Source of the DNA: Polyangium spumosum
GTDB taxonomy: Bacteria; Myxococcota_A; Polyangia; Polyangiales; Polyangiaceae
Reading direction: 5' to 3'
Assembly: GCF_009649845.1 (NCBI RefSeq)
Contig: NZ_WJIE01000024.1
Span: 1-64,000, forward strand
Length of the DNA: 64,000 nt
In this document: positions 28,381-36,631 of the stretch, one piece after another
How the letters are laid out: the number at the start of each line of letters is the position of its first letter
How positions within the stretch are numbered: position 1 is the stretch's first letter
Program-made: the position numbers and the translations under genes
The notes under the pieces: generated by a model
What the model was told of the DNA's origin: nothing
Databases searched by the model: none
The model's input: the letters and a program-made list of their open reading frames with translations, nothing else

Positions 28381-31262
28381 ACGTCCACGACCTCCCTCGC
28401 CGTCGGCCGCGCGTCCGGATCCTCGGCGAGGCAACGTTCGAAGAGCGCCGCGAGCGAAGGGGGGAGCCCCGGCACCCGCCGCAGGTTGTCCGGAACCTCG
28501 ATGGGCCTTCCTTGCACGACGAGGAAGAGCGGCGGCATCGGGAAGGGTCGCTCCTCCGTCAGGAGCTCGTACGCGATGATCCCCAGGCTGAAGACATCGG
28601 AGGAAGGGCGCAAGGCCCGCGAGCGACGCGCGAGCTCGGGCGCCATGTAGCCCGGTGTCCCCACGAGCATCCCGGTCCTCGTCACGTTCATCCCGGCGGG
28701 TTTGTTCCTGGGCAATATCCTTGTTTTCTCGTCGTCATTCGCCTCGGTAGTTCCCTCCATCTCCTCGACGGTCGCGGCGATCGCGTCGTCGCCGGCGAGC
28801 GTCGAGATGCCGAAATCGGCGAGCTTGATGAGGGGCGTCCCGTCGGGCTCTAGCGTGACGAGCACGTTGCTCGGCTTGAGATCCCGGTGCACCACGCCGC
28901 TCGCGTGAACGGCGGCGAGCCCCTCGGCGATCTGCGCGAGCGTCGAGAGCGCGAACGCGACATCACCCCTGCGCCTCTCGTGTTTGTCGAGCGGCGCGCC
29001 GGCGACGAGCTCCATCACGAGGTAGAGGTGCCCCGCCTCGGTCACGTCGACGTCCGCGATCGACACGAGGTTCGGGTGGTTGAGGCGCGCGAGGATGTTC
29101 GCCTCGCGGATGAAGCGAGCGACCGCGGGTTTGTCCTTCGCGCCGGTGAGCAGCTTCAGCGCGACGCTGCGCCCGTCGGTGACCCGCGTCGCCTCGTACA
29201 CGACGCCCATGGCGCCCTCCCCGAGCTTGCGCACGACGCGATATCGAGCGGCGGCGACGTCGCCAGCCTTCAGCCGAGGCACGGGCGCGCCGCTCTCGTG
29301 CCCGAGCACGGCCGAGAGGAGCGTCATGGTGCGCGCCTCGATCTTGCGGCGCAGCTCGTCGTTCAGCACCTCCACCTCGGCGTTCTTCGCCTCGAGCATC
29401 TGGATCTTCGCCCGGACATCGCGGCGCATCCCTTCGAGCGCGAGCCCGAGCTCGGCGAGCTCGCTCCCGCCGTCCACCGCGATCGGCGTCTCGATGTCGC
29501 CCTTCGCCAGACGCGAGGCCGCGTCGAGCAGCGCCCCTTGCTTCTCGATGCGCCTCTCCTGGAGCGCGCTCATGAGCTCCAGGCGGACGGCGCGTGTCGT
29601 GACGATCGTGATGGAGAGCTGCGTCCCGAGGCCGAGGAGGATGGTGAGATCGGCGTCGTTGAAGGGCGCGCGCGACTCGTCCGCCTCGAGGTACACGACG
29701 CCGAGCAGCTCGTCGCGGATCAGTAGCGGCGCGGCCATGGCGCTCCGGCGCCGCTTGCCGCTCTGGCTGCGCGTGATGAGGGGGCGGCGCTCGGCGCGCA
29801 CGCGCTCGACGACGTCGGCTCGAAGCGCGAGGCCTTCGAGGCTCCTCGACATCTCCGCGGGGCCTGCGCCGATCGACGCCCCGGCCACGTCTCGTTTGGC
29901 GCGCAGCTCGAGCTCACCGGTCCGTTCGCCCTCGGTCCTCGTGAGGAAGAGCAGCGCGCGTTTCGCCTTGAGCAAGCGGATGAGCTCGTCGAGCGCGACC
30001 TGCGCCTGCTGCCCAGGCTCGAGCACGCGCGCGGACGCGAGGCTCAACCCGAGCACGGTGGAGTATTGCCCGAGCCGCTCCTGCACCTCGAGGAAGCGCC
30101 GCGCGAGGATGAGGCCCATGGCGAGTGTCAGGATGAAGAAGCCGATGTGCCCGAGGGGCAGGTTCGCCCGCGAGAGCACGCCCATCGCGCCGAGGACGTC
30201 GTAACAACCCGCGGTGGCCGCGGCGATGAACCCGGCGCCGAAGATCCGCGCGTCGGGGCTGCCGTCCCAGGCGCCGCGCACCGCGCGCGTGATGAGGACG
30301 ACGGCGGCGACGAGGAGCAGGACCTGGTAGGGCAAGAGCGTACGGAGGACGGGCACGACGCCGGCGGCGACGAGGACGGCGGCGAGGGCGGTGTATCCGA
30401 CGAAAGCGAAGCGGATCCACCGGACGAGCCCGAGCCATCCCCGGCCGAAGATATGCTCGAAATAGGCCGTCAGGAAGCTGCCCATGAGATAGAGGCAGAA
30501 GAGCTCGGCGTGGACCCAGGCGAGCGGCGCGTCGGCGACGAGCTGCCGGGAGGGCGATACGGCCGTGAAATAGGCGCCCGTGGAGAGCGCGAGGATGCTG
30601 TACGTGAGGTACGCTCTCTCCTTGCGGCGCGCGAGGAAGAGGCAAAACACGAACGCGCCGAGCGAGAGCATGATGAGGCCCATGCCGAGCGTCGGCAGGT
30701 CACGCTTGATGACGGCGGTCACGAGCGCCGATCGCTCCCCGAGCATCGGCTCGCCGAAGAGGCCGATGTTGACGTGATCGGAGTGGATCCGGAGCGCCAG
30801 GTGTTTCCCGTGAAACCCCTCGCCGAGCGGGAGGTAATGCGCCTTGTATCCGAGGAAGCGCCGGGCGCCCTCGCCCTCGAAGTTGCCGAAATGGTAGATC
30901 TGCTCGCCGTCGAGGTACGCTTCGAAGATCTGATCGACGCCGCGCAGGTACAGGGTATCGTCGCCGGGGGCGTCCCCGGAGAGCTTCGTGCGGAGCCAGA
31001 GGGTGGTGCGGCCCTCGCGTCCCGACGGTGAGCCCCTCGCGTCGAGCGCCAAAAAGCCCGGGGCGTCGCCAGGCGCGGCCCAGGCGAGTGATCCGTCGGC
31101 GAGCCGCGGCGAGTCCCCCCAGCGGTATTCCCAGGCGCCCGTGTAGAGCCGCACGGACTCGACCGGGGTCGAGACCTCTGCGCGCGCGTCCAGAGGCACG
31201 GCCAGCGAGAGCCCGAAGGTCACGACGAGCCATCGAAGGCCGAGCCGAGGTTTGGCGCGCAT
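28362..31262 (-). CDS. 7TM receptor - GAF - HAMP - Ser/Thr kinase fusion
   Basis: The start at ATG 31262 gives a signal peptide (LRWLVVTFGLSLAVPLDARA). A periplasmic beta-sandwich of the 7TMR-DISM extracellular type follows (about 30-200; DTLYLRGVDQIFEAYLDGEQ), then seven membrane helices (about 205-410). After a short coil comes a GAF-like domain (about 440-590; LGVVYLEADESRAPFNDADL), a HAMP-like segment (RLAKGDIETPIAVDGGSELA) and a coiled coil, then a Hanks kinase with GEGAMGVVYEA, VALKLL, HRDLKPSNVLV, DFGIST and GTPGYMAPE. The activation loop carries a 35-residue acidic/Thr-rich insert. 7TMR-DISM receptors normally join histidine kinases or cyclases, so an outer-signal-driven Ser/Thr kinase is less usual. 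It is divergent from the STAND gene at 31748. Confidence 0.88.
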   Translation of the reverse strand: MRAKPRLGLRWLVVTFGLSLAVPLDARAEVSTPVESVRLYTGAWEYRWGDSPRLADGSLAWAAPGDAPGFLALDARGSPSGREGRTTLWLRTKLSGDAPGDDTLYLRGVDQIFEAYLDGEQIYHFGNFEGEGARRFLGYKAHYLPLGEGFHGKHLALRIHSDHVNIGLFGEPMLGERSALVTAVIKRDLPTLGMGLIMLSLGAFVFCLFLARRKERAYLTYSILALSTGAYFTAVSPSRQLVADAPLAWVHAELFCLYLMGSFLTAYFEHIFGRGWLGLVRWIRFAFVGYTALAAVLVAAGVVPVLRTLLPYQVLLLVAAVVLITRAVRGAWDGSPDARIFGAGFIAAATAGCYDVLGAMGVLSRANLPLGHIGFFILTLAMGLILARRFLEVQERLGQYSTVLGLSLASARVLEPGQQAQVALDELIRLLKAKRALLFLTRTEGERTGELELRAKRDVAGASIGAGPAEMSRSLEGLALRADVVERVRAERRPLITRSQSGKRRRSAMAAPLLIRDELLGVVYLEADESRAPFNDADLTILLGLGTQLSITIVTTRAVRLELMSALQERRIEKQGALLDAASRLAKGDIETPIAVDGGSELAELGLALEGMRRDVRAKIQMLEAKNAEVEVLNDELRRKIEARTMTLLSAVLGHESGAPVPRLKAGDVAAARYRVVRKLGEGAMGVVYEATRVTDGRSVALKLLTGAKDKPAVARFIREANILARLNHPNLVSIADVDVTEAGHLYLVMELVAGAPLDKHERRRGDVAFALSTLAQIAEGLAAVHASGVVHRDLKPSNVLVTLEPDGTPLIKLADFGISTLAGDDAIAATVEEMEGTTEANDDEKTRILPRNKPAGMNVTRTGMLVGTPGYMAPELARRSRALRPSSDVFSLGIIAYELLTEERPFPMPPLFLVVQGRPIEVPDNLRRVPGLPPSLAALFERCLAEDPDARPTAREVVDVIRRVL

Positions 31263-31747
31263 GTCTCGTTCAACCCTGCGATCCCGGGGAGGAAGGCCCC
31301 GAGCCGCGCGAGGCGAAGCGGGCCTCTCCGTTGCAGAGGAGCCCTGCGAGATCGGCCGGGTCGAGTGCGTCCTGGTCGTTGCCCGCCACCATTGGTATTC
31401 TACCAGCGCGGACGGCTTCGCCGCAACGCCGATGGTGGGCGCGGAGGGCCGCGGCTGCCATGCGGTCCCGCACACGCCTTTTCGCGGTCGAGCGTGGACT
31501 CGCCTTCCTCGCAACCCGCACCGGCGACGAGACCGCGCCTTTGGTCCAGGCCATGCGCGGTCTCGTCGCCGCCCATTTGCTCACGCGTGGAGAAACGCCC
31601 GATCCGGCGCGCATCAACAGGGGATGGTTCCTGGGTGCGAATGCGAGGAGGCCGTCGCGTAGCATCGGCGTTTGGTCAATTCAGGCTCTGGCGGTCGCCC
31701 TCCCCAGCTCGGCACTTCCCTGATACGGTTCATCGGCGGCCTCCATC
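31263..31747 (+). other. Divergent intergenic region, 485 bp
   Basis: This region holds the promoters of the 7TM kinase (minus) and the CHAT-NACHT gene (plus). One short plus-strand open frame from about ATG 31460 (MRSRTRLFAVERGLAFLATR, about 87 codons) has a plausible composition but no strong ribosome-binding site or recognised family, so I leave it uncalled. No GG-N10-GC promoter resembling the sigma54 sites elsewhere in this window was found here. Confidence 0.4.
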
Positions 31748-34700
31748 ATGCCCATCGCCATGCCCTCCAAGATTCGGATCCTGTTCCTGGGAGCCAACCC
31801 CTCCGATACCACGCGTTTGGCGCTCGGGCGGGAGGTCCGCGAGATCACGCAGCGCCTTCGCGGAACACACGAAGGCGAGCGCTTCGAGATCGTGCAGGAG
31901 TGGGCCGTTCGTGTCGGCGACCTGCAGGCGGCGCTGCTCCGGCACAGGCCACAGATCGTCCACTTCTCGGGGCACGGGCGGAGCGAGCGGAGCGGCAGCT
32001 CCCCCGGTTCGATCGACGTCGCGCGGGAGATGTTGTCCGCCGATGCGTCGAGCGAGGAGGATCTCGACGGCGAGATCCTGGTCGAGGACGATGGTGGGAG
32101 AGCCAAGCCGATCCCCGCGTCTGCCCTGGCAAACTTGTTCGGGATCGTGGGCGGCGTTCGTTGTGTCGTGCTGAACGCCTGCCATTCTTCCGCCCAGGCG
32201 GAGGCGATCCAGCAGCACGTGGAGGCCGTCGTCGGCATGAGGCGATCGATCCATGACGCTGCGGCCGTCAGTTTTGCATGGGCATTCTACCAAGGGCTCG
32301 GGTTCGGAGCGTCGCTGAGCCAGGCGTTCGAGCTCGGCAAGAACCAGATCGAGCTGGCCGGATTCGGGGATGGTGAGGTGCCGAGGTTCCTGACACGGAG
32401 GCCCCCGAACATGCCCCGTGACTTCGGCGCCGCCGATTCCGTGCCGGCTCCATCTGCGTACGATGGGCCGGTTTCGAAGCGTGTCATGGTGGGTCGCGAG
32501 GAGGAGGACATCGTCGATCCATTCCTCACGCGTGTCGAGCGCATCGCGAAGCTGCGCCACCCGGGCGCGCGGATCACGCGCGGAGACGCGCCTTCACCGT
32601 TCGCGGGCGTGCTCGAAGTCGAGGTCGATGCCGGCGGTTTTTTCCGGATGAGCCTCGTCGCCGCGCTGGACCACGAGATCACGGAGGAGCTCGCGGCGCG
32701 TTTTTCCGCGGAGATCGACGGTCCCTTCCGCCGAGGCCATCCGCTGCTCCGCTCGACGCTGGTGCATCGTGGCCATGCCGCGCCGGTCGTGCTTCGCGCG
32801 GAGCTCGATCGCCGGGGCATCGAGCTCCAGACGTTCGACGGGTACCAGGGGCTCTTCGACCTCGAGCCTTATCTCGGCTGGCAGACGCGCGAGCTCGAGA
32901 GAAGCCCGGCGTACATCTCCACCACGTACGTCGATCCGCCTGCGTGGATCAAGATCGCGGGCAATCGCGAGCTCCAGCACACGGAAAACGCGCTGCAATC
33001 GATGTGGGAGCTTCTCGCGACGCCGGCGCAGCGGCGCTTCCTGCTCGTGCTCGGGGAGTTCGGGGCGGGCAAGACGTTCTTGCTCCGCGAGCTCTGCCGG
33101 CAGATGGTCGAACGCAAGCACCCCGTTTTGCCCGTGCTGCTCGAAATGAGCAAGCTCGAAAAACAGCACAGCCTCGCGGAGCTCATCGGCGCGCATTTCT
33201 CCCGCGCGGATGTCTCCGGGTACAACTACAAGGCCTTCGAGTACATGCTCGAAGAGGGGCGCGTCGCGCTGTTCTTCGACGGTTTCGACGAGCTCGCGGA
33301 CAAGGTCACGTACGACAGCGCGACCGGTCACCTCGAAACGGTGCTCTCGGCCGCGCGGGGGCAAGCGAAGGTGGTGCTCTCCAGCCGACGCCAGCATTTC
33401 CTGACGGAGGGTGAGATCCACAAGGCTGTGGAGCGTGAGTTCGCGCGGAAGGCCGAGAGCGCGGTGCACGGTGGGTATCGGCTCATCATGCTGGAGCCCT
33501 TCGGCGAGCCGCAGATCCGGCGGTATCTGCGTAACGTGCTCGTCGATGTACCGGCGGCCGAGGCGCGATACCGGTTGATCGACGAAGTGAAGGATCTGCT
33601 CGGGCTCTCGCACAACCCGCGTATGCTCTCGTTCATTGCGGACATCCCGGAGGAGTCGCTGCGGGAGGCAAAGGAGCGCTGGGGCGAGATCACCTCGGCG
33701 AGGCTGTACGAGCTCCTCGTGAAGCGATGGCTCGATGGGGAATACGAGCGCTCGCGGCGGCAAGGTTGGTCGAAAGGCATCTCGCGCGAGGCGCTCTCGC
33801 GGGGCGTGGCTTCGCTCGCCATCTCGATGTGGCACGCACGCGTGAAGACGGTCTCGAAGGACGAGATTCATGAAGGGATCGCGCAGGCGCTCGCGGCGCT
33901 CGGGGAGCCGGCGCTCGATCCGGCCGTGCTCATCCACCTCTTCGGCTCGGGGTCGCTTCTCGTGCGGGACGAGGAGGGTCGGTTCTCGTTCGTCCATCGG
34001 TCGGTGATGGAGTGGCTCGTCGCAAAACAAGCGGCCGACGAGCTCGTCCTGGGCCAGGATCCGCTGGCGCTCGTGGTCGATGAGATGAGCGCGCTGATGG
34101 CGGATTTTTTCGCGGCGATGGCAGGGAGAGACCGAGCCTCCACGTGGGCGCTGGAGAAGCTTGGCGGAGCGGAGGACGGCATCGTCCTGAGAAACCTGAC
34201 GCTCTTGCTCACGCGAATGGGCGCGTTGTTCGAGCGGGTGAACTTCGAGGGACAAGATCTCCGCGGGAGGGATTTTTCCAGGGTGGACTGGCGCGCCGCG
34301 AACCTTCGTGGCACGGATCTTCGTGGGGCGACGCTGAAGGGGGCGAACCTGCGGCGCGCCTCGCTCGTCGAGGCCAACCTATCTCGCGCGGACCTGCGGG
34401 GCGCCGACCTCGCGCGGGTGGATCTGGCGAGGGCCGATCTTTCGTTCGCCCGGGCGGCGAGCGCCGATTTTTCGGAGGCGAGGAACCTCGACCCTGCTCG
34501 ACTCCGCGGCGCGATCCTACTCGGGGCAAAAGGTATCCCGGAGGAACGGCACGAGGCCTTGCTCGCCGTGGGGGCCGTTCCCCCCGTTTTACGGAATGTC
34601 GAGCCGATGTATGCGGCAGCTTCGCCATGCAAGAGTGTCGCCTGGGCCCCGTCGGGTTCGCTGCTCGCTACGGCACACGGGGACGGTTTCATTTGGCTCG

Positions 34701-36616
34701 TGGATACGGTCGCGGGTAAGGTCCTGCGTATTTTGTCAGGACACACCAGCAAGGTACGCAGCGTCGCATTCAACCCTGATGGCAAGATGCTCGTCTCCTG
34801 TTCCGAGGACAAGACCGTTCGGCTCTGGGATGTCGTGAACGGCCGTGTCCTCCGCGTCTTCAATGGGCATAAGGCTGCCGTGTGGAGCGCACGGGTCTCC
34901 CGCGATGGGAAGACGCTGGCCTCTGGTTCGTCCGACAAAACCATTCGGCTCTGGGACATTGAGACGGGCCGTACTCTACACACCCTCGAGGGGGCCGAAG
35001 GGCATACGTCTGCCGTGAGAGACATCGCTTTCTCTCCCGATGGCAGGACGCTTGCATCTGTTTCCAACGACAGGACCGTTCGACTCTGGAGTGTCGCAAC
35101 GGGCCGCGCCCTGCAGGCTTTCAAGGGGCATACCGGGCATACGCACGCAGTTCTGAGCGTGACGTTTTCTCCCGATGGCAAGACGCTCGCCTCCAGTTCG
35201 GACGACGCTACCGTGCAGCTCTGGGATGTCGCGACCGGTCGTGTCCTGCTTGCTTTCGGGCGGCCTTTCGGGCGGCAGACGAGCGAACTATACGACTCCG
35301 CGTTCCAAGGGCATGCCGACGCTGTCTATACGGCTGCGTTTGCGCCTGATGGAAAGACGCTTGCCTCCGGTTCGCACGATAAGACCATCCATCTCTGGGA
35401 CGTCGCGACCGGCCGCGCCCTGCGCACCTTCGAGGGGCATGCAGCGGCGGTGAGAAGCGTATTCTTTTCCCCGGATGGTAAGACCCTCGCTTCCGGCTCG
35501 GACGACAAGTCCGTTCGGCTCTGGGACGTCACGACCGGCCGCGCCCTGCGCACCTTCGAGGGGCATGCGCCTTTCGTGTTGAGCGTCGCGTTTGCTCCCG
35601 ATGGCAAGACGCTCGCCTCCGGTTCGGATGACAAGATCGTTCGGCTTTGGGACGTCGCCAAGGGCGGCGCTCCACGCGCCGTAGGGGGGCATGCGTCGGC
35701 GGTGGGGTGCGTCGCGTTTTCCCCCGATGGCAAGACGCTCGCCTCCGCTTCGTCCGACAAGACCATTCAGCTCCGAGACGTCGCCACAGGCCAAGCCTTG
35801 CGTAGTCTCACAGGGCACGGCGATTCAGTCTACAGCATCGTGTTCGCCCCCGATGGCAAGACGCTCGCTTCCGGTTCGTATGACAGGACCGTTCGGCTCT
35901 GGGACGTCGTGGGCCGCGCACAGCGGGTCTTCAAGCATCATACGATGGGGGTGTTCAGCGTCGCGTTTTCCCCCGATGGCAAGACGCTGGCCTCCGGTTC
36001 GGCGGACAAGACCGTTCGGATCTGGGACATCGTGACGGGCCGCACCTTGCGCATCTTCGATGGGCATGGGGCTGCGCTATTGAGCGTCGCGTTTTCCCCC
36101 GACGGCAAGACCCTCGTCGCCGGTTCGGCGAACAATGCCGTGCGACTTTGGGAGGTAGCGACGGGCCGCGCCATGGGCGTCTTCGAGGGCGGGGCGACTG
36201 CTGTGAGGAGCGTCGCGGTTGCCCCCAATGGCAAGACGCTCGCCACCGCCTCGGATGACAAGACCGTTCGACTCTGGGACGTCGCGTCAGGCCGCCCCCT
36301 GCGTGTCTGTGAGGGACACATGTCCGCAGTATTGAGTGTCGCGTTTTCCCCCGATGGTAAGACCCTCGCCTCCGGTTCGTATGACAATACCGTTCGGCTC
36401 TGGGACATCACCACCGGCCAATGCCTCGCCATTCTCCTCACCACCCCCGAAGGCTGGGTCGCATTCACCCCCGACGGCCGCTACAAGCTCGGCGGCGACA
36501 TCGCCGGCTCCTTCTGGCACGTCGCCGGCCTCTGCCGATTCGAGCCCGGCGAGCTCGACGAATACCTCGATCTCCGCCTCCCCGACGACGCGCCGTTCCT
36601 CCCCGCCAAACCCTGA
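31748..36616 (+). CDS. CHAT protease - NACHT NTPase - pentapeptide - WD40 STAND protein
   Basis: A 1622-aa multidomain protein. Residues 1-230 are a CHAT (caspase-fold) protease with catalytic His76 in HFSGHG and Cys145 in LNACHSS. A conserved linker (about 240-425, with GREEEDIVDPF and RGIELQTFDGYQGLFDLEPY) leads to a NACHT NTPase with Walker A GEFGAGKT (436-443) and Walker B ALFFDGFDEL (507-516). Pentapeptide repeats follow (about 830-925, pattern A(D/N)LxxA), then 14 WD40 repeats (about 955-1560) and a short cap. This is the layout of STAND sensor-effectors: ligand binding to the WD40 array would trigger NACHT oligomerisation and CHAT cleavage of a target. The ATG at 31748 is used; ATG 31760 is an alternative. 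It is the only gene in its direction here and faces the C25-like protease gene. Confidence 0.9.
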   Translation: MPIAMPSKIRILFLGANPSDTTRLALGREVREITQRLRGTHEGERFEIVQEWAVRVGDLQAALLRHRPQIVHFSGHGRSERSGSSPGSIDVAREMLSADASSEEDLDGEILVEDDGGRAKPIPASALANLFGIVGGVRCVVLNACHSSAQAEAIQQHVEAVVGMRRSIHDAAAVSFAWAFYQGLGFGASLSQAFELGKNQIELAGFGDGEVPRFLTRRPPNMPRDFGAADSVPAPSAYDGPVSKRVMVGREEEDIVDPFLTRVERIAKLRHPGARITRGDAPSPFAGVLEVEVDAGGFFRMSLVAALDHEITEELAARFSAEIDGPFRRGHPLLRSTLVHRGHAAPVVLRAELDRRGIELQTFDGYQGLFDLEPYLGWQTRELERSPAYISTTYVDPPAWIKIAGNRELQHTENALQSMWELLATPAQRRFLLVLGEFGAGKTFLLRELCRQMVERKHPVLPVLLEMSKLEKQHSLAELIGAHFSRADVSGYNYKAFEYMLEEGRVALFFDGFDELADKVTYDSATGHLETVLSAARGQAKVVLSSRRQHFLTEGEIHKAVEREFARKAESAVHGGYRLIMLEPFGEPQIRRYLRNVLVDVPAAEARYRLIDEVKDLLGLSHNPRMLSFIADIPEESLREAKERWGEITSARLYELLVKRWLDGEYERSRRQGWSKGISREALSRGVASLAISMWHARVKTVSKDEIHEGIAQALAALGEPALDPAVLIHLFGSGSLLVRDEEGRFSFVHRSVMEWLVAKQAADELVLGQDPLALVVDEMSALMADFFAAMAGRDRASTWALEKLGGAEDGIVLRNLTLLLTRMGALFERVNFEGQDLRGRDFSRVDWRAANLRGTDLRGATLKGANLRRASLVEANLSRADLRGADLARVDLARADLSFARAASADFSEARNLDPARLRGAILLGAKGIPEERHEALLAVGAVPPVLRNVEPMYAAASPCKSVAWAPSGSLLATAHGDGFIWLVDTVAGKVLRILSGHTSKVRSVAFNPDGKMLVSCSEDKTVRLWDVVNGRVLRVFNGHKAAVWSARVSRDGKTLASGSSDKTIRLWDIETGRTLHTLEGAEGHTSAVRDIAFSPDGRTLASVSNDRTVRLWSVATGRALQAFKGHTGHTHAVLSVTFSPDGKTLASSSDDATVQLWDVATGRVLLAFGRPFGRQTSELYDSAFQGHADAVYTAAFAPDGKTLASGSHDKTIHLWDVATGRALRTFEGHAAAVRSVFFSPDGKTLASGSDDKSVRLWDVTTGRALRTFEGHAPFVLSVAFAPDGKTLASGSDDKIVRLWDVAKGGAPRAVGGHASAVGCVAFSPDGKTLASASSDKTIQLRDVATGQALRSLTGHGDSVYSIVFAPDGKTLASGSYDRTVRLWDVVGRAQRVFKHHTMGVFSVAFSPDGKTLASGSADKTVRIWDIVTGRTLRIFDGHGAALLSVAFSPDGKTLVAGSANNAVRLWEVATGRAMGVFEGGATAVRSVAVAPNGKTLATASDDKTVRLWDVASGRPLRVCEGHMSAVLSVAFSPDGKTLASGSYDNTVRLWDITTGQCLAILLTTPEGWVAFTPDGRYKLGGDIAGSFWHVAGLCRFEPGELDEYLDLRLPDDAPFLPAKP
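34237..34530 (+). repeat. Pentapeptide repeats within the STAND gene
   Basis: About 20 tandem 15-bp units encode A(D/N)LxxA-type pentapeptides (NFEGQDLRGRDFSRVDWRAA onwards, for example ANLRGTDLRGATLKGANLRR). They form a right-handed quadrilateral helix that probably separates the NACHT module from the WD40 sensor. Confidence 0.85.
34620..36430 (+). repeat. Fourteen tandem WD40 repeats within the STAND gene
   Basis: The array consists of units of about 126 bp encoding the pattern GH-(x)-V-S-VAFSPDGKTLASGS-DKT-VRLWD. I count 14, which would fold as two seven-bladed propellers. Neighbouring units share long identical DNA stretches (for example around 35585, 35720, 35965 and 36340), so they can be expected to expand, shrink or recombine. 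Repeat 1 is degenerate, and unit 5 contains an extra 15-codon insert. Confidence 0.85.
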
Positions 36617-36631
36617 AGACCCCGCCAACCC

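Noticed and set aside
31460-31723. Possible 87-codon plus-strand gene before the STAND gene
   Set aside because: No ribosome-binding site, no family match, and composition typical of non-coding high-GC frames.
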